This document shows, in pieces, positions 6,741 to 14,274 of a stretch of 25,532 nucleotides of DNA. Both the position numbers and the translations under genes were made by a program. The DNA comes from CAZSMK01 sp964608095 (GTDB lineage Bacteria > Sumerlaeota > Sumerlaeia > MWCT01 > JAGHBZ01): the NCBI GenBank assembly GCA_964608095.1, contig CAZSMK010000108.1, positions 1 to 25,532 of the forward strand. Reading direction: 5' to 3'. Positions within the stretch are counted from its first letter, which is position 1. Each line of letters opens with the position of its first letter. Under the pieces are notes generated by a model that worked only from the letters and a program-made list of their open reading frames with translations, made no database searches and was not told where the DNA came from.

Positions 6741-7781
6741 CTATATAGAGAGGGGATATTTCCCAAATTTTTTGGTAGATTCGACCATAGCCCGGTAGTT
6801 TTCAGGTTTAACATAATCGGGGACACTGTTGCTTGAACCGAGGACATAGCCGCCACCGGGTCCCACACTTCTCAACAGCTGCTTGACTTCCTCCTCAGTC
6901 TCTTCAGGAGTACCGCGAGTAAGCGTATATTTCAAATCTACGTTGCCCACCAGGCAGATTTTCCCCTCGACACGTTTTTTTAGTTCCACGATATCCATCG
7001 CTTTCGGCTCGATCGGGTGAAGGGCATTTACGCCGCAGTCGAGAAAATCGTCAAGGAGGTCGTAAAGGACACCGTCTGAATGATAAATGAAGGGGATATC
7101 TTTCTTTTTACAAAGATCGCCCATTTTTTTCACCCAGGGAAACAAGTAGGAGCGATAAACCTGTGGGTCTACCATTAGTCCTTCGGTATATGCTAAATCG
7201 TCGCTGTACCACATTGTTTGAACGATGTCAAAATCCACCATGTTTTCAAAAAGGTTATATACAGATTTGCCGAATCGTTCGAACAAATACTCGACAAGCT
7301 CGGGCTCTTCAAAGAGAGCCATGGAGAAATTCTCGAATCCCATTACGACCCATACCATGGTGAATATATCACCGTATTGTCCGATGACTTTCACTGAGTC
7401 GGGTAAATAGTTCTTTATGGTCTCAAAGATCGAGTAGTCGATTTCCTCAGGTTCAGGAATGTGATATTGCTCGGCATCCGCCATTGATGATATGAGTCCA
7501 AAATGTTCCGCCGCCCACTTTCTCTCTTGAGTTGTCTCGCCTATATCCGTGTGCATGTCGGGTGTGGATGAAGGCAAATCGTAGAAGACTTTTGGTTGCA
7601 GCTTGATATAATCGTAGCCTGCCTTTAACCAGAACTCAACCTCATCTTGTAATGTTTGAATAGATTTACCGAGATACGCTTCCTTGATGGTCTTTGCAAT
7701 ACCAAGTTCCATAAGAGGAACGTAATCCGGTTCGCCGCATAAAAATGCGGTTCTCAAGCGTTCGAAATTCGGTTCTCTCAT
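6741..7781 (-). CDS. URO-D family protein, probable methyltransferase (not HemE)
   Basis: The 346-residue protein fits the uroporphyrinogen decarboxylase superfamily, with a beginning ERLRTAFLCGEPDYVPLME and the C-terminal hallmark IPFIYHSDGVLYDLLDDF plus LHPIEPKAMDI and GNVDLKYTL. The porphyrin-binding R..RQAGR motif of true HemE is absent from the N-terminus. In the MtaA/CmuA-like branch such proteins move methyl groups between corrinoid proteins, small methyl donors and coenzyme M or folate. Conserved His/Asp in YHSDG are candidates for the active site. The ATG has a good SD AAGGAG 10 bases upstream. No corrinoid protein or MtaB-like partner lies in the window, so substrate cannot be named. 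Methyl transfer is inferred from the family. Confidence 0.75.
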   Translation of the reverse strand: MREPNFERLRTAFLCGEPDYVPLMELGIAKTIKEAYLGKSIQTLQDEVEFWLKAGYDYIKLQPKVFYDLPSSTPDMHTDIGETTQERKWAAEHFGLISSMADAEQYHIPEPEEIDYSIFETIKNYLPDSVKVIGQYGDIFTMVWVVMGFENFSMALFEEPELVEYLFERFGKSVYNLFENMVDFDIVQTMWYSDDLAYTEGLMVDPQVYRSYLFPWVKKMGDLCKKKDIPFIYHSDGVLYDLLDDFLDCGVNALHPIEPKAMDIVELKKRVEGKICLVGNVDLKYTLTRGTPEETEEEVKQLLRSVGPGGGYVLGSSNSVPDYVKPENYRAMVESTKKFGKYPLSI

Positions 7782-7824
7782 CAGAGAAAGCTCCTTTTTG
7801 AAAAGAAAAGTATATATACAGGTT

Positions 7825-7845
7825 AGAAGGAGGTGTGCTCCTTTT
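7825..7845 (-). terminator. Hairpin between the membrane-protein gene and the URO-D-family gene
   Basis: The inverted repeat AGAAGGAG-GTGTG-CTCCTTTT forms an 8-pair stem with one G-T pair and a 5-nt loop. It lies 61 bases after the stop of the large membrane-protein gene and 44 bases before the URO-D start. On the minus strand it is followed by AACCTG and not a T-run, so it may act as an attenuator or RNA-end stabiliser rather than a terminator. Confidence 0.35.
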
Positions 7846-7905
7846 CAATCGGAAAATGCCGAAGAATCAATCTTTTATAAAAAAGGAGAGTCTACAATAT
7901 ACCAC

Positions 7906-10338
7906 TCAATCTTCTCGCAGCCGATAGCTCGCTACTACAGACGCCCTATCCTGTCCCCCCTTTCTCCAGCTGATCGCAATATGCGTATCATCAATCCACG
8001 GATCGCCGTCGATCACCAAACTGTTCAAATAGCCACGAAACGCATAATCAGGAAGAAACAGATTCTTGCCGGTAGCGATGTTCACCATCTTGCGCCTCAT
8101 AAACAGGAAAAAGGGCAGATTTCGGGGTATTACTGTATACGTGAGCACCTCCGCATCCGGGGAGAGTGTCGCTGTTAGGATTCGTTGGTTCGTTTTGATA
8201 GGTGTAGTACAGGTACCAGATTGTAGGTCGTACACCTTTAGAATCCCTTCTTCACCGAACTCAGAATCTATTATGCCGGGAAGATAACTGATAAAGGCGT
8301 CTCGCTCTTTCGCCCAAAAGACCCAGGATAGGCTTTCTGTTTTCTCAAACTCTCTATGCTTGCCACTTTTAAAATTATAGACATTTACTTTTTTATGAGG
8401 GCTTAGCCAGTAGAAATAGGGATGATCGTCGGGCGCACTTCTCACACCATTGGTCTGAGGAATAGCGAACAACGTTTTGGAAGTATTCGAATCCAGATGG
8501 AGAACCACCAGATATTCTTTTTGAAGAGCGTGGGCTACATCTAACGTTTCACGCATAGGATAAATTATAGAATGTTCGTCATACCATTTAGCGCCGACTT
8601 GAGATATCGGTTTTGTAAGCAGAGTCCCGAAGTCGATATCGAAAAATGCGGCTACGGGAGTATCGGTTTCACGGTCTATATAGTTCCACATAACCTTTGT
8701 TTTGTCAGGCGATAATAACATTTCTTTATTTGTTCCGATCAGGTCTCCCTCGATTGTCCCTATCTTTTCTTTTTTCTCGGAGGGGAGATCCAGAATCCAC
8801 AAAATAGAAGTGGGGTTTTTGTGTTTTTTCCGGCGGCTCAAATACCGGTTGAAAGGCGCGAGAGTGTCGGCAACGGACGATTCAACCGGTTCGAGAGCCA
8901 GGATTTTGTCCCTTTCCGGTAAGGCGCAAAATATGGGTCGAGATTTAAATTCGAACAACCTGCGATGACGGATTTGAAGGTGATAGCACACGAGGTGATA
9001 GTTGATCACTTCACCCGTTTGGTCGTTCGGTTTCCCTCCAGTCAGGATTAATAACAGGTGATCTTTTCGATATACGGAATGGGGTATACCTTCAGGGAGA
9101 TAACCGATAGGTACGGTTCGGTTCTGATGCCCCATCATGAAGATGAATCCCCATAAAAGGACAACGAAATAGGCGAGGAGGGAGTACCTGAATGTTCCGG
9201 CGACCGCAAACCGCGGCACTGCAACAAGAAAGAGAACCGAGCCGATCATGACAAATCGTACTGCATAAAGAGGAACGCCGAATTGCCATACACCGACTAT
9301 TTCTAAAAGGTGTGTACTCAGATTAATGATGCAATATATTACGATGAGGCTCATCAAGAGGAAGTAGTTGCGGAGATTATGAAGTTCTCCTCGAGTACGT
9401 GCAAAAAGACAGATAACGGGAAATAACATCAAGAGAGGGAAAAGAATAAATTGAAAAAGGCAATAGAACGAAAAAAGAGCAGACAAAACGAGATAGCCGG
9501 CGGCGAGGAGACTTAGAAACGCAACAACGACAAAAGGGGCAAGTTGATTTTTGCTCAATTTCGGAATAAGAATTGCCTTGAGCATAGCATTGTTTACATA
9601 ATGTTCATGGCGACGTTTAAATGAGATATAGCGTCCCTTTTTCGCCAGATAGGTGCGGACGACCTGCATCATCAGCACATAGTTATCGCTTCTCGGGAGC
9701 CTGACGATAGTACCATCTTCGAGTTGTAGTTTTGTTGGCGGAACACCCCAGAGGGTGGATCTGTCAGGTTCAAGACCTGTTATCTCTTCTAATGAGAAGG
9801 TTCGCGCCCGGTGGAGAGGCGAACGTTGTACCGTAAACATATTCTTATTGAAACTTATTCTTGCAAGGGTTTGAAGAGGACAAAAGAAGACTGAAAGCAC
9901 AATAACCATTATGGGCGATATAAGAAGAAGAAAATTAGAAGAATCAACATTTACCATGTTTGTTACCACTATGGTAAAAAAAATAATCAGGGTCATTGAC
10001 ATAAGCCATATAAGGAAAGGATTGATAAAGCGAAGCGGCGGCGGGGATTTCAATGGAAGGATTCTTTTACTTATTTCTTCGGGCGTACCGTATTTTTTAT
10101 GCACATAATTGATGAACTCGCGATCCGTTTTCTTGCGACGCTTGAATTGCTGATATAACCCATAAAGATAAAACTCCACATAGGGTTCGTAAGCTGCGTT
10201 GAGAACATCGGCATCCTCCAGAGAGTCCGCGAGTTGTGATAAATATGCATCTACCGGCGTGGGAAGGGATTCCTGGCTTTCTTCCTCATTGTTACCCATA
10301 ATAGCATTATGATAAGTGAGGCTTTCATAAAGCGTCAA
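7906..10338 (-). CDS. Large membrane protein: HAAS-like N-terminus, membrane core, propeller-like C-terminus
   Basis: The 810-residue frame begins with a soluble ~95-residue region that resembles the HAAS/DUF1700 helical domain (YLSQLADSLEDAD ... YGTPEEISKRI). Two membrane helices follow (about 105-130 and 135-157), then a PH-like soluble strand region (FSLEEITGLEPDRSTLWG, about 180-240). A cluster of some six hydrophobic helices covers about 255-400, and the ~400-residue C-terminus shows repeated short strands (VMWNYIDRE, PYFYWLSPHKK, ATLSPDAEVLTYT) like a TolB/WD-type beta-propeller. I do not recognise a named family. The longest frame starts at TTG 10336-10338; an in-frame ATG at 10297-10299 is an equally good start, as neither has an SD. 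A signalling or envelope-monitoring role is a guess from architecture. Confidence 0.7.
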   Translation of the reverse strand: MTLYESLTYHNAIMGNNEEESQESLPTPVDAYLSQLADSLEDADVLNAAYEPYVEFYLYGLYQQFKRRKKTDREFINYVHKKYGTPEEISKRILPLKSPPPLRFINPFLIWLMSMTLIIFFTIVVTNMVNVDSSNFLLLISPIMVIVLSVFFCPLQTLARISFNKNMFTVQRSPLHRARTFSLEEITGLEPDRSTLWGVPPTKLQLEDGTIVRLPRSDNYVLMMQVVRTYLAKKGRYISFKRRHEHYVNNAMLKAILIPKLSKNQLAPFVVVAFLSLLAAGYLVLSALFSFYCLFQFILFPLLMLFPVICLFARTRGELHNLRNYFLLMSLIVIYCIINLSTHLLEIVGVWQFGVPLYAVRFVMIGSVLFLVAVPRFAVAGTFRYSLLAYFVVLLWGFIFMMGHQNRTVPIGYLPEGIPHSVYRKDHLLLILTGGKPNDQTGEVINYHLVCYHLQIRHRRLFEFKSRPIFCALPERDKILALEPVESSVADTLAPFNRYLSRRKKHKNPTSILWILDLPSEKKEKIGTIEGDLIGTNKEMLLSPDKTKVMWNYIDRETDTPVAAFFDIDFGTLLTKPISQVGAKWYDEHSIIYPMRETLDVAHALQKEYLVVLHLDSNTSKTLFAIPQTNGVRSAPDDHPYFYWLSPHKKVNVYNFKSGKHREFEKTESLSWVFWAKERDAFISYLPGIIDSEFGEEGILKVYDLQSGTCTTPIKTNQRILTATLSPDAEVLTYTVIPRNLPFFLFMRRKMVNIATGKNLFLPDYAFRGYLNSLVIDGDPWIDDTHIAISWRKGGQDRASVVASYRLRED

Positions 10339-10351
10339 CAGGATTAAAGCG

Positions 10352-10381
10352 TTGACCGCGGGACAAGATTATATTTAAAAT
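10352..10381 (+). promoter_or_regulatory. Candidate promoter of the rubredoxin-suf-hyp operon
   Basis: TTGACC (10352-10357) and TAAAAT (10376-10381) are 18 bases apart, each five of six against the sigma70 consensus. It would give a leader of about 150 bases before the rubredoxin ATG. The surrounding A+T-rich divergent region probably also holds the promoter for the large membrane-protein gene on the other strand. Confidence 0.4.
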
Positions 10382-10421
10382 TATAATAATTGATGCCAAG
10401 GAAAGAGACATCGCGCAGAAT

Positions 10422-10452
10422 GGGTGACTCAAAAAACGTCTGAAAGACACCC
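10422..10452 (+). promoter_or_regulatory. Structured leader upstream of rubredoxin
   Basis: GGGT (10422-10425) pairs with ACCC (10449-10452) around a nested GTCT-GAA-AGAC hairpin (10438-10448), leaving a one-sided bulge GACTCAAAAAAC. It sits in the leader of the operon. No known riboswitch class was recognised; the pairing is short and could be chance. Confidence 0.25.
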
Positions 10453-10536
10453 CAACGCTTCCTTTGTACTTATATTCTTTCAGCATTTGACGAAAAGTTT
10501 ACAAATATTCTGCACATTTTTACACAATGGAGGAAT

Positions 10537-10707
10537 ATGAACATGAAGAAATACCGTTGCGTCGTATGCGGCTATATTTATGATCCTTCTGAGGGTGATC
10601 CTGATAGCGATATCGAGCCGGGAACCACCTTTGAAGATCTCCCCGACGATTGGGTTTGCCCTGTCTGCGGGGTTGGTAAGGATGACTTCGAACCTGTAGA
10701 AGAATAA
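10537..10707 (+). CDS. rub: Rubredoxin
   Basis: This 56-residue gene is small but unmistakable. It has the two iron-binding knuckles YRCVVCGYIYD (Cys8, Cys11) and WVCPVCGVGKDDF (Cys41, Cys44), with the typical acidic body and conserved aromatic residues. Rubredoxin binds one iron in a Cys4 site and carries single electrons in the cytoplasm, often to superoxide reductase, rubrerythrin or oxygen reductases in anaerobes. The ATG at 10537 follows AGGA with short spacing; a second Met two codons later is possible. sufC begins 9 bases after its stop, so it is the first gene of the operon. No reductase partner is in the window. Confidence 0.95.
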   Translation: MNMKKYRCVVCGYIYDPSEGDPDSDIEPGTTFEDLPDDWVCPVCGVGKDDFEPVEE

Positions 10708-10716
10708 GGTGTTCTT

Positions 10717-11475
10717 ATGGTGAATAGGAATAAAGGATTATCTATTGAAGACCTATGGGTCAGAGTAGGCGAGCGCGACATTATCAAGGGAGTGACCTTG
10801 CAGATCGATGAAGGTTCATTGTCGATACTTCTGGGACCGAACGGAAGTGGAAAAACCTCCCTACTCATGGCTATAGTAGGTTTTCCTGGTTATGAGGTGA
10901 CAAAGGGAAAAATAATCTTCAAGGGTCGGGAAATCCAGACCCTTTCCATTGATGAACGAGCGCGTCTCGGTATCGGGATGATGTTTCAACACCCCCCCGC
11001 TATTAAGGGAGTAAAACTTTCTCAAATGGTCGATATCTGTATGACCGACGAGAGGGATAAAAGTTCTCTGGCGGGCGAGTTGAATTTGCAAGATCATCTT
11101 GACCGCGATGTGAATGTAGGCTTTTCTGGTGGTGAACTCAAACGGTCGGAAATGTTGCAAGTACTTGCGCAAAGACCAGAACTTGCCCTGTTCGACGAAC
11201 CCGAGTCGGGCGTCGACATGGAGAACATCTCCCTTATTGGTAGTGCCATAAATCATGTGCTTGATCGAAGTAATTCCGCCTCGAACAAAATGGGACTCAT
11301 CATCACGCATACGGGATTTATCCTTGACTATGTCAAGGCTGACCGGGGATGTGTTATGATTGACGGAACGATTAAATGTGTCGGTGATCCCCAAAGTATC
11401 ATATCTACAATCAGACAATCCGGATATGAGGAGTGTGTTGAATGCCATCTGAAAACACCAAGGCCACAAAAATAG
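10717..11475 (+). CDS. sufC: SufC-type ABC ATPase for Fe-S cluster assembly
   Basis: The 252-residue protein carries all ABC ATPase motifs: Walker A GPNGSGKT (40-47), Q-loop Gln91, signature FSGGE (136-140), Walker B LALFDEPESGVD (156-167) and an H-loop His198 in IITHTG. FSGGELKRSEMLQ and DEPESGVD are typical of SufC. SufC is the soluble ATPase that drives the SufB/SufD scaffold in Fe-S cluster building. An SD-like AAGGTG precedes the ATG. Its last 34 bases overlap the next gene, which encodes the scaffold protein, so the two are translationally coupled. With no separate sufD, sufS, sufE or sufU in view this is the two-gene form called SMS (SUF-like minimal system), common in archaea and anaerobic bacteria; smsC is then an alternative name. 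Confidence 0.93.
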   Translation: MVNRNKGLSIEDLWVRVGERDIIKGVTLQIDEGSLSILLGPNGSGKTSLLMAIVGFPGYEVTKGKIIFKGREIQTLSIDERARLGIGMMFQHPPAIKGVKLSQMVDICMTDERDKSSLAGELNLQDHLDRDVNVGFSGGELKRSEMLQVLAQRPELALFDEPESGVDMENISLIGSAINHVLDRSNSASNKMGLIITHTGFILDYVKADRGCVMIDGTIKCVGDPQSIISTIRQSGYEECVECHLKTPRPQK

Positions 11476-12551
11476 ACAACGAGGACAAACTTAAAAGGGT
11501 TGGATTCGATCCGGCAAGTAAGGAACGTAGCGGGAGTTTTATTCAAGTCGATGAAGAGGTCGAAGAGTCCATCGTATATGATAAATCAGTAGAAATAATG
11601 GGTATGAAAGAGGCGCTCGAGAAGTATGAATGGCTCTCTGAGTACAGGTGGAAGAATGTTGACCCTGAAAAAAACGATACAACACGTTCCGTCTTCAAGG
11701 ATTGGCAGAATGGCTATTTTATTCGAGCCGCCGAGGGAAGTAAGAGTCCTTTCCCCGTACAGTCGTGCATGATACTCAAGAAGAAGGGCTTCGAACAGCA
11801 CCTTCATAGCGTTATTATTGCGGAACCGCACTCTGAGCTGAACATCATTACCGGGTGCACAACAGTCCAGACGGATCGAGGACGTCACTACGGAGTTACG
11901 GAGATTTATGTCAAGGCTGGCGCAAAAGTCACCTTTACCATGATCCATAACTGGGCTGAGGGCATCGAGGTAAGACCGGTCACCGGGGTACGGGTTGAGG
12001 AAGGCGGTTCATACGTGTCGAACTATATCTGCCTGGCGCCGAGCAAAAAGGTGGTCATGTACCCGACGACGATGCTTGTCGGTGAAGGCGCTTCAACCTC
12101 TATGAGTACGCTCCTGCTTGCGGAGAAAAAGTCGTATCTGGATATAGGGTCGCGTGTTGTTTTTGAGGCGCCGGAAACCCGCGCCCAGATTATCAGCCGT
12201 GTTGTCGCCAACGGGGGTACCGCAATAGCCCGCGGTCATCTGAACGCGCTTGCGCCCCGGGTGAAAGGACACCTCGAGTGCAACGGACTGATTCTAAGCG
12301 ATGGGAGCAAAATCCACGCTATACCCGAACTCGAGTCGGATATCCAGGACGTGGATCTGTCTCACGAAGCCGCGGTAGGCAAAATTGCAAGCGATGAGAT
12401 CAATTATCTTCGGGCTCGCGGGGTTCCCGAATCCGAAGCGCAGGCTATTATTATCCGCGGCTTTCTTGACATCAGTATCCTTGGCTTACCGCCGGAGCTG
12501 GAACAAGTTATTTCCGATTGGATGGATAAAGTGACCGCCGGCGGACTCTAA
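11442..12551 (+). CDS. sufB: SufB/SufD-family scaffold protein of a minimal SUF system
   Basis: The 369-residue protein shows the right-handed beta-helix core of SufB/SufD, with GCTTVQTDRGRHYGVTEIYV (about 138-157) in the middle. Its C-terminus has GHLECNGLIL (Cys280), IHAIPELES and LSHEAAVGKI (His308, Glu309). By position, Cys280 and the His-Glu pair match SufB residues that hold the nascent cluster, so it is more SufB- than SufD-like. It is shorter than bacterial SufB (near 470-500 residues), lacking the long N-terminal part, as in archaeal-type homologues. Its ATG overlaps sufC by 34 bases; GAGG lies about 10 bases upstream. It probably forms a homodimer with two SufC, replacing SufBD (inference). 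Confidence 0.9.
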   Translation: MPSENTKATKIDNEDKLKRVGFDPASKERSGSFIQVDEEVEESIVYDKSVEIMGMKEALEKYEWLSEYRWKNVDPEKNDTTRSVFKDWQNGYFIRAAEGSKSPFPVQSCMILKKKGFEQHLHSVIIAEPHSELNIITGCTTVQTDRGRHYGVTEIYVKAGAKVTFTMIHNWAEGIEVRPVTGVRVEEGGSYVSNYICLAPSKKVVMYPTTMLVGEGASTSMSTLLLAEKKSYLDIGSRVVFEAPETRAQIISRVVANGGTAIARGHLNALAPRVKGHLECNGLILSDGSKIHAIPELESDIQDVDLSHEAAVGKIASDEINYLRARGVPESEAQAIIIRGFLDISILGLPPELEQVISDWMDKVTAGGL

Positions 12552-12589
12552 ATCAACTTATGGAAAAATATTCAGAAAGGAGTTACAAT

Positions 12590-13249
12590 ATGTTACCCGA
12601 AGAAGTACTATCTCAAGTAAAAGAAGAATTTAAAGATCTACAAAATACGGTGAAACTTATCGTATTTACACAGGAGATCGAGTGTCAGTACTGTAACGAA
12701 AATCACAAACTTGCAGAAGAAGTGGCAAACGTGTCCGACAAGATTCTCCTCGAAGTCTATAATTTTTCAATCGATAAGGAAAAGGTTGAACAACATGGGA
12801 TCGAACAAATTCCTGCAATTGTGATAAGCAGTGATGACAAGGATTATGGCATCAAATTTTACGGCATTCCAGGCGGATACGAATTCAAGTCGTTGATTGG
12901 TGCAATCAAAATGGTAAGCAAAGGCGAGTCCGGCTTGACCTCTGCAAGTAAGGAACAACTCAAAAAGATCAATGTCCCGGTACAAATCAAGGTGCTTATT
13001 ACTCTATCGTGTCCTTATTGCTCGAATGCGGTGGAGATGGCACATAAAATAGCGATGGAAAACGATAACATCCAAGGGGAAATGATTGAAATCCAGGAGT
13101 TTCCCCATCTTTCGAGTAAATATGATGTATATGCGGTGCCCCGGGTGATTATCAACGAAACGGTGCAGTTTGAGGGCGCCTTGCCGGAAAAGGACTTCGT
13201 CAACTATATTCTTTCTGCGGTTAAAGAGGACAAGTCCAATAAGAACTGA
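12590..13249 (+). CDS. Protein disulfide oxidoreductase with two thioredoxin folds (PDO/glutaredoxin-like)
   Basis: I start at ATG 12590-12592 because AGAAAGGAG lies just before it; the longer frame from 12560 has no SD. The product has 219 residues and two thioredoxin-fold halves, each with a CXXC site: CQYC (Cys32, Cys35) and CPYC (Cys141, Cys144), and cis-Pro loops EQIPAI and AVPRVI. This is the PDO arrangement of thermophilic archaea and many anaerobic bacteria, used for cytoplasmic disulfide exchange and sometimes as thioredoxin/alkyl-hydroperoxide-reductase partner. No signal peptide is present. The gene is 38 bases downstream of sufB and 14 bases before hypA. A role in keeping Fe-S or nickel proteins reduced is inferred from this setting. 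Confidence 0.9.
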   Translation: MLPEEVLSQVKEEFKDLQNTVKLIVFTQEIECQYCNENHKLAEEVANVSDKILLEVYNFSIDKEKVEQHGIEQIPAIVISSDDKDYGIKFYGIPGGYEFKSLIGAIKMVSKGESGLTSASKEQLKKINVPVQIKVLITLSCPYCSNAVEMAHKIAMENDNIQGEMIEIQEFPHLSSKYDVYAVPRVIINETVQFEGALPEKDFVNYILSAVKEDKSNKN

Positions 13250-13263
13250 ACGACTTTTAAACT

Positions 13264-13602
13264 ATGCATGAACTGAGCATTGCCACCAATCTTATCCAGC
13301 TGATTGAGCAAGAACAGCGCCGTCATGGCTTCGAGCACGTTGCCCGCATAAACCTGAAGGTCGGTCACTTCAGCAGCGTGGTTCCCGAGGCGTTACAGAT
13401 GGCGTTTGAGATCGCTTCCAAGGGAACAGTGGCTGAAGATGCCGAGCTGGTTATTGAAGATGTGCCGCTCGTGTTGAAATGCAATAAGTGCGGAAAGGAA
13501 TTTCAAGCCGAACCGTTCTTATTCGTCTGCCCGGAATGTAACAGCAGCGATGTCGAGATTCTTACGGGTAATGAACTTCATATAGAGAGCATAGAGGTAT
13601 AG
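13264..13602 (+). CDS. hypA: HypA, nickel-delivery protein for [NiFe] hydrogenase
   Basis: The 112-residue protein has the invariant MHELSIA start, where His2 is a nickel ligand, and the structural zinc site from two CXXC pairs (CNKC Cys73/76 and CPEC Cys89/92). Length and residues are normal for HypA/HybF. With HypB it inserts nickel into the [NiFe] hydrogenase large subunit (established for the family; also used for urease in some bacteria). It lies between PDO and hypB and is 3 bases from hypB. No SD is obvious before its ATG, so it probably depends on coupling to the upstream gene. No hydrogenase subunit is in the window. Confidence 0.95.
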   Translation: MHELSIATNLIQLIEQEQRRHGFEHVARINLKVGHFSSVVPEALQMAFEIASKGTVAEDAELVIEDVPLVLKCNKCGKEFQAEPFLFVCPECNSSDVEILTGNELHIESIEV

Positions 13603-13605
13603 CCA

Positions 13606-14274
13606 ATGGAAATTAAAATGGTAAGCAATCTTTTACAGGTAAACGATTCAATTGCACAGCACAATCGCGCTCTCTTTAAAAAGCACAATATAAAAGTGGT
13701 CAATATCATGAGCAGTCCCGGTGCAGGGAAAACCACCTTGCTCGAGAAGACACTCGAGAGGCTGGTGGATAGGTATCGGATTGCCGTGATTGAGGGCGAC
13801 GTAGCCAGCGACGAGGATAGCCGCCGTTTAAGCGAGTTTCCTATTCAGGTCGCGCAAATAAACACCATCAACCTTGGTGGCGTATGCCATCTTGATGCGA
13901 ACATGGTTGCATCCGCTTTGCAGCATTTCGAGCTCGAGAGGATACAACTTCTTTTCATTGAAAATGTGGGGAATCTGATCTGCCCATCCGGGTTTGACCT
14001 GGGTGAACACCAGCGAGTCGTCATCCTGAGCATACCGGAGGGTCACGATAAACCGCGCAAATACCCCATTATCTTTCGCAAAACCAGTGTCGTCCTTCTC
14101 AGTAAAATCGACCTGATCGACCGCCTTGATTACGACAAAAAGCAACTCTATGACGATTTGAATAATATAAAAGTTGATCTGAAAATTTTTGAACTTTCCG
14201 CCTTGACTGGTGAGGGGATGAGCGACTGGATTTCGTGGTTGGAGAACCTGATTGCCGTCGATAAGAACACCTGA
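13606..14274 (+). CDS. hypB: HypB, GTPase for nickel insertion
   Basis: The 222-residue protein has the P-loop MSSPGAGKTT (35-44), GDVASDEDSRR, the metal-site motif CHLDA (Cys94, His95), IENVGNLICP and SKIDLID as the G4 region. HypB hydrolyses GTP while passing nickel to HypA and hydrogenase. It lacks both the N-terminal CXXCGC metal-binding motif of E. coli HypB and a His-rich tail, so it is a minimal form. The segment QINTINLGGVCHLDA carries extra residues before CHLDA compared with the usual QINTG.GCHLDA (family knowledge). It starts 3 bases after hypA and is the last gene of the operon; the following gap holds no gene. An alternative start at Met5 (13618) is possible. Confidence 0.95.
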   Translation: MEIKMVSNLLQVNDSIAQHNRALFKKHNIKVVNIMSSPGAGKTTLLEKTLERLVDRYRIAVIEGDVASDEDSRRLSEFPIQVAQINTINLGGVCHLDANMVASALQHFELERIQLLFIENVGNLICPSGFDLGEHQRVVILSIPEGHDKPRKYPIIFRKTSVVLLSKIDLIDRLDYDKKQLYDDLNNIKVDLKIFELSALTGEGMSDWISWLENLIAVDKNT

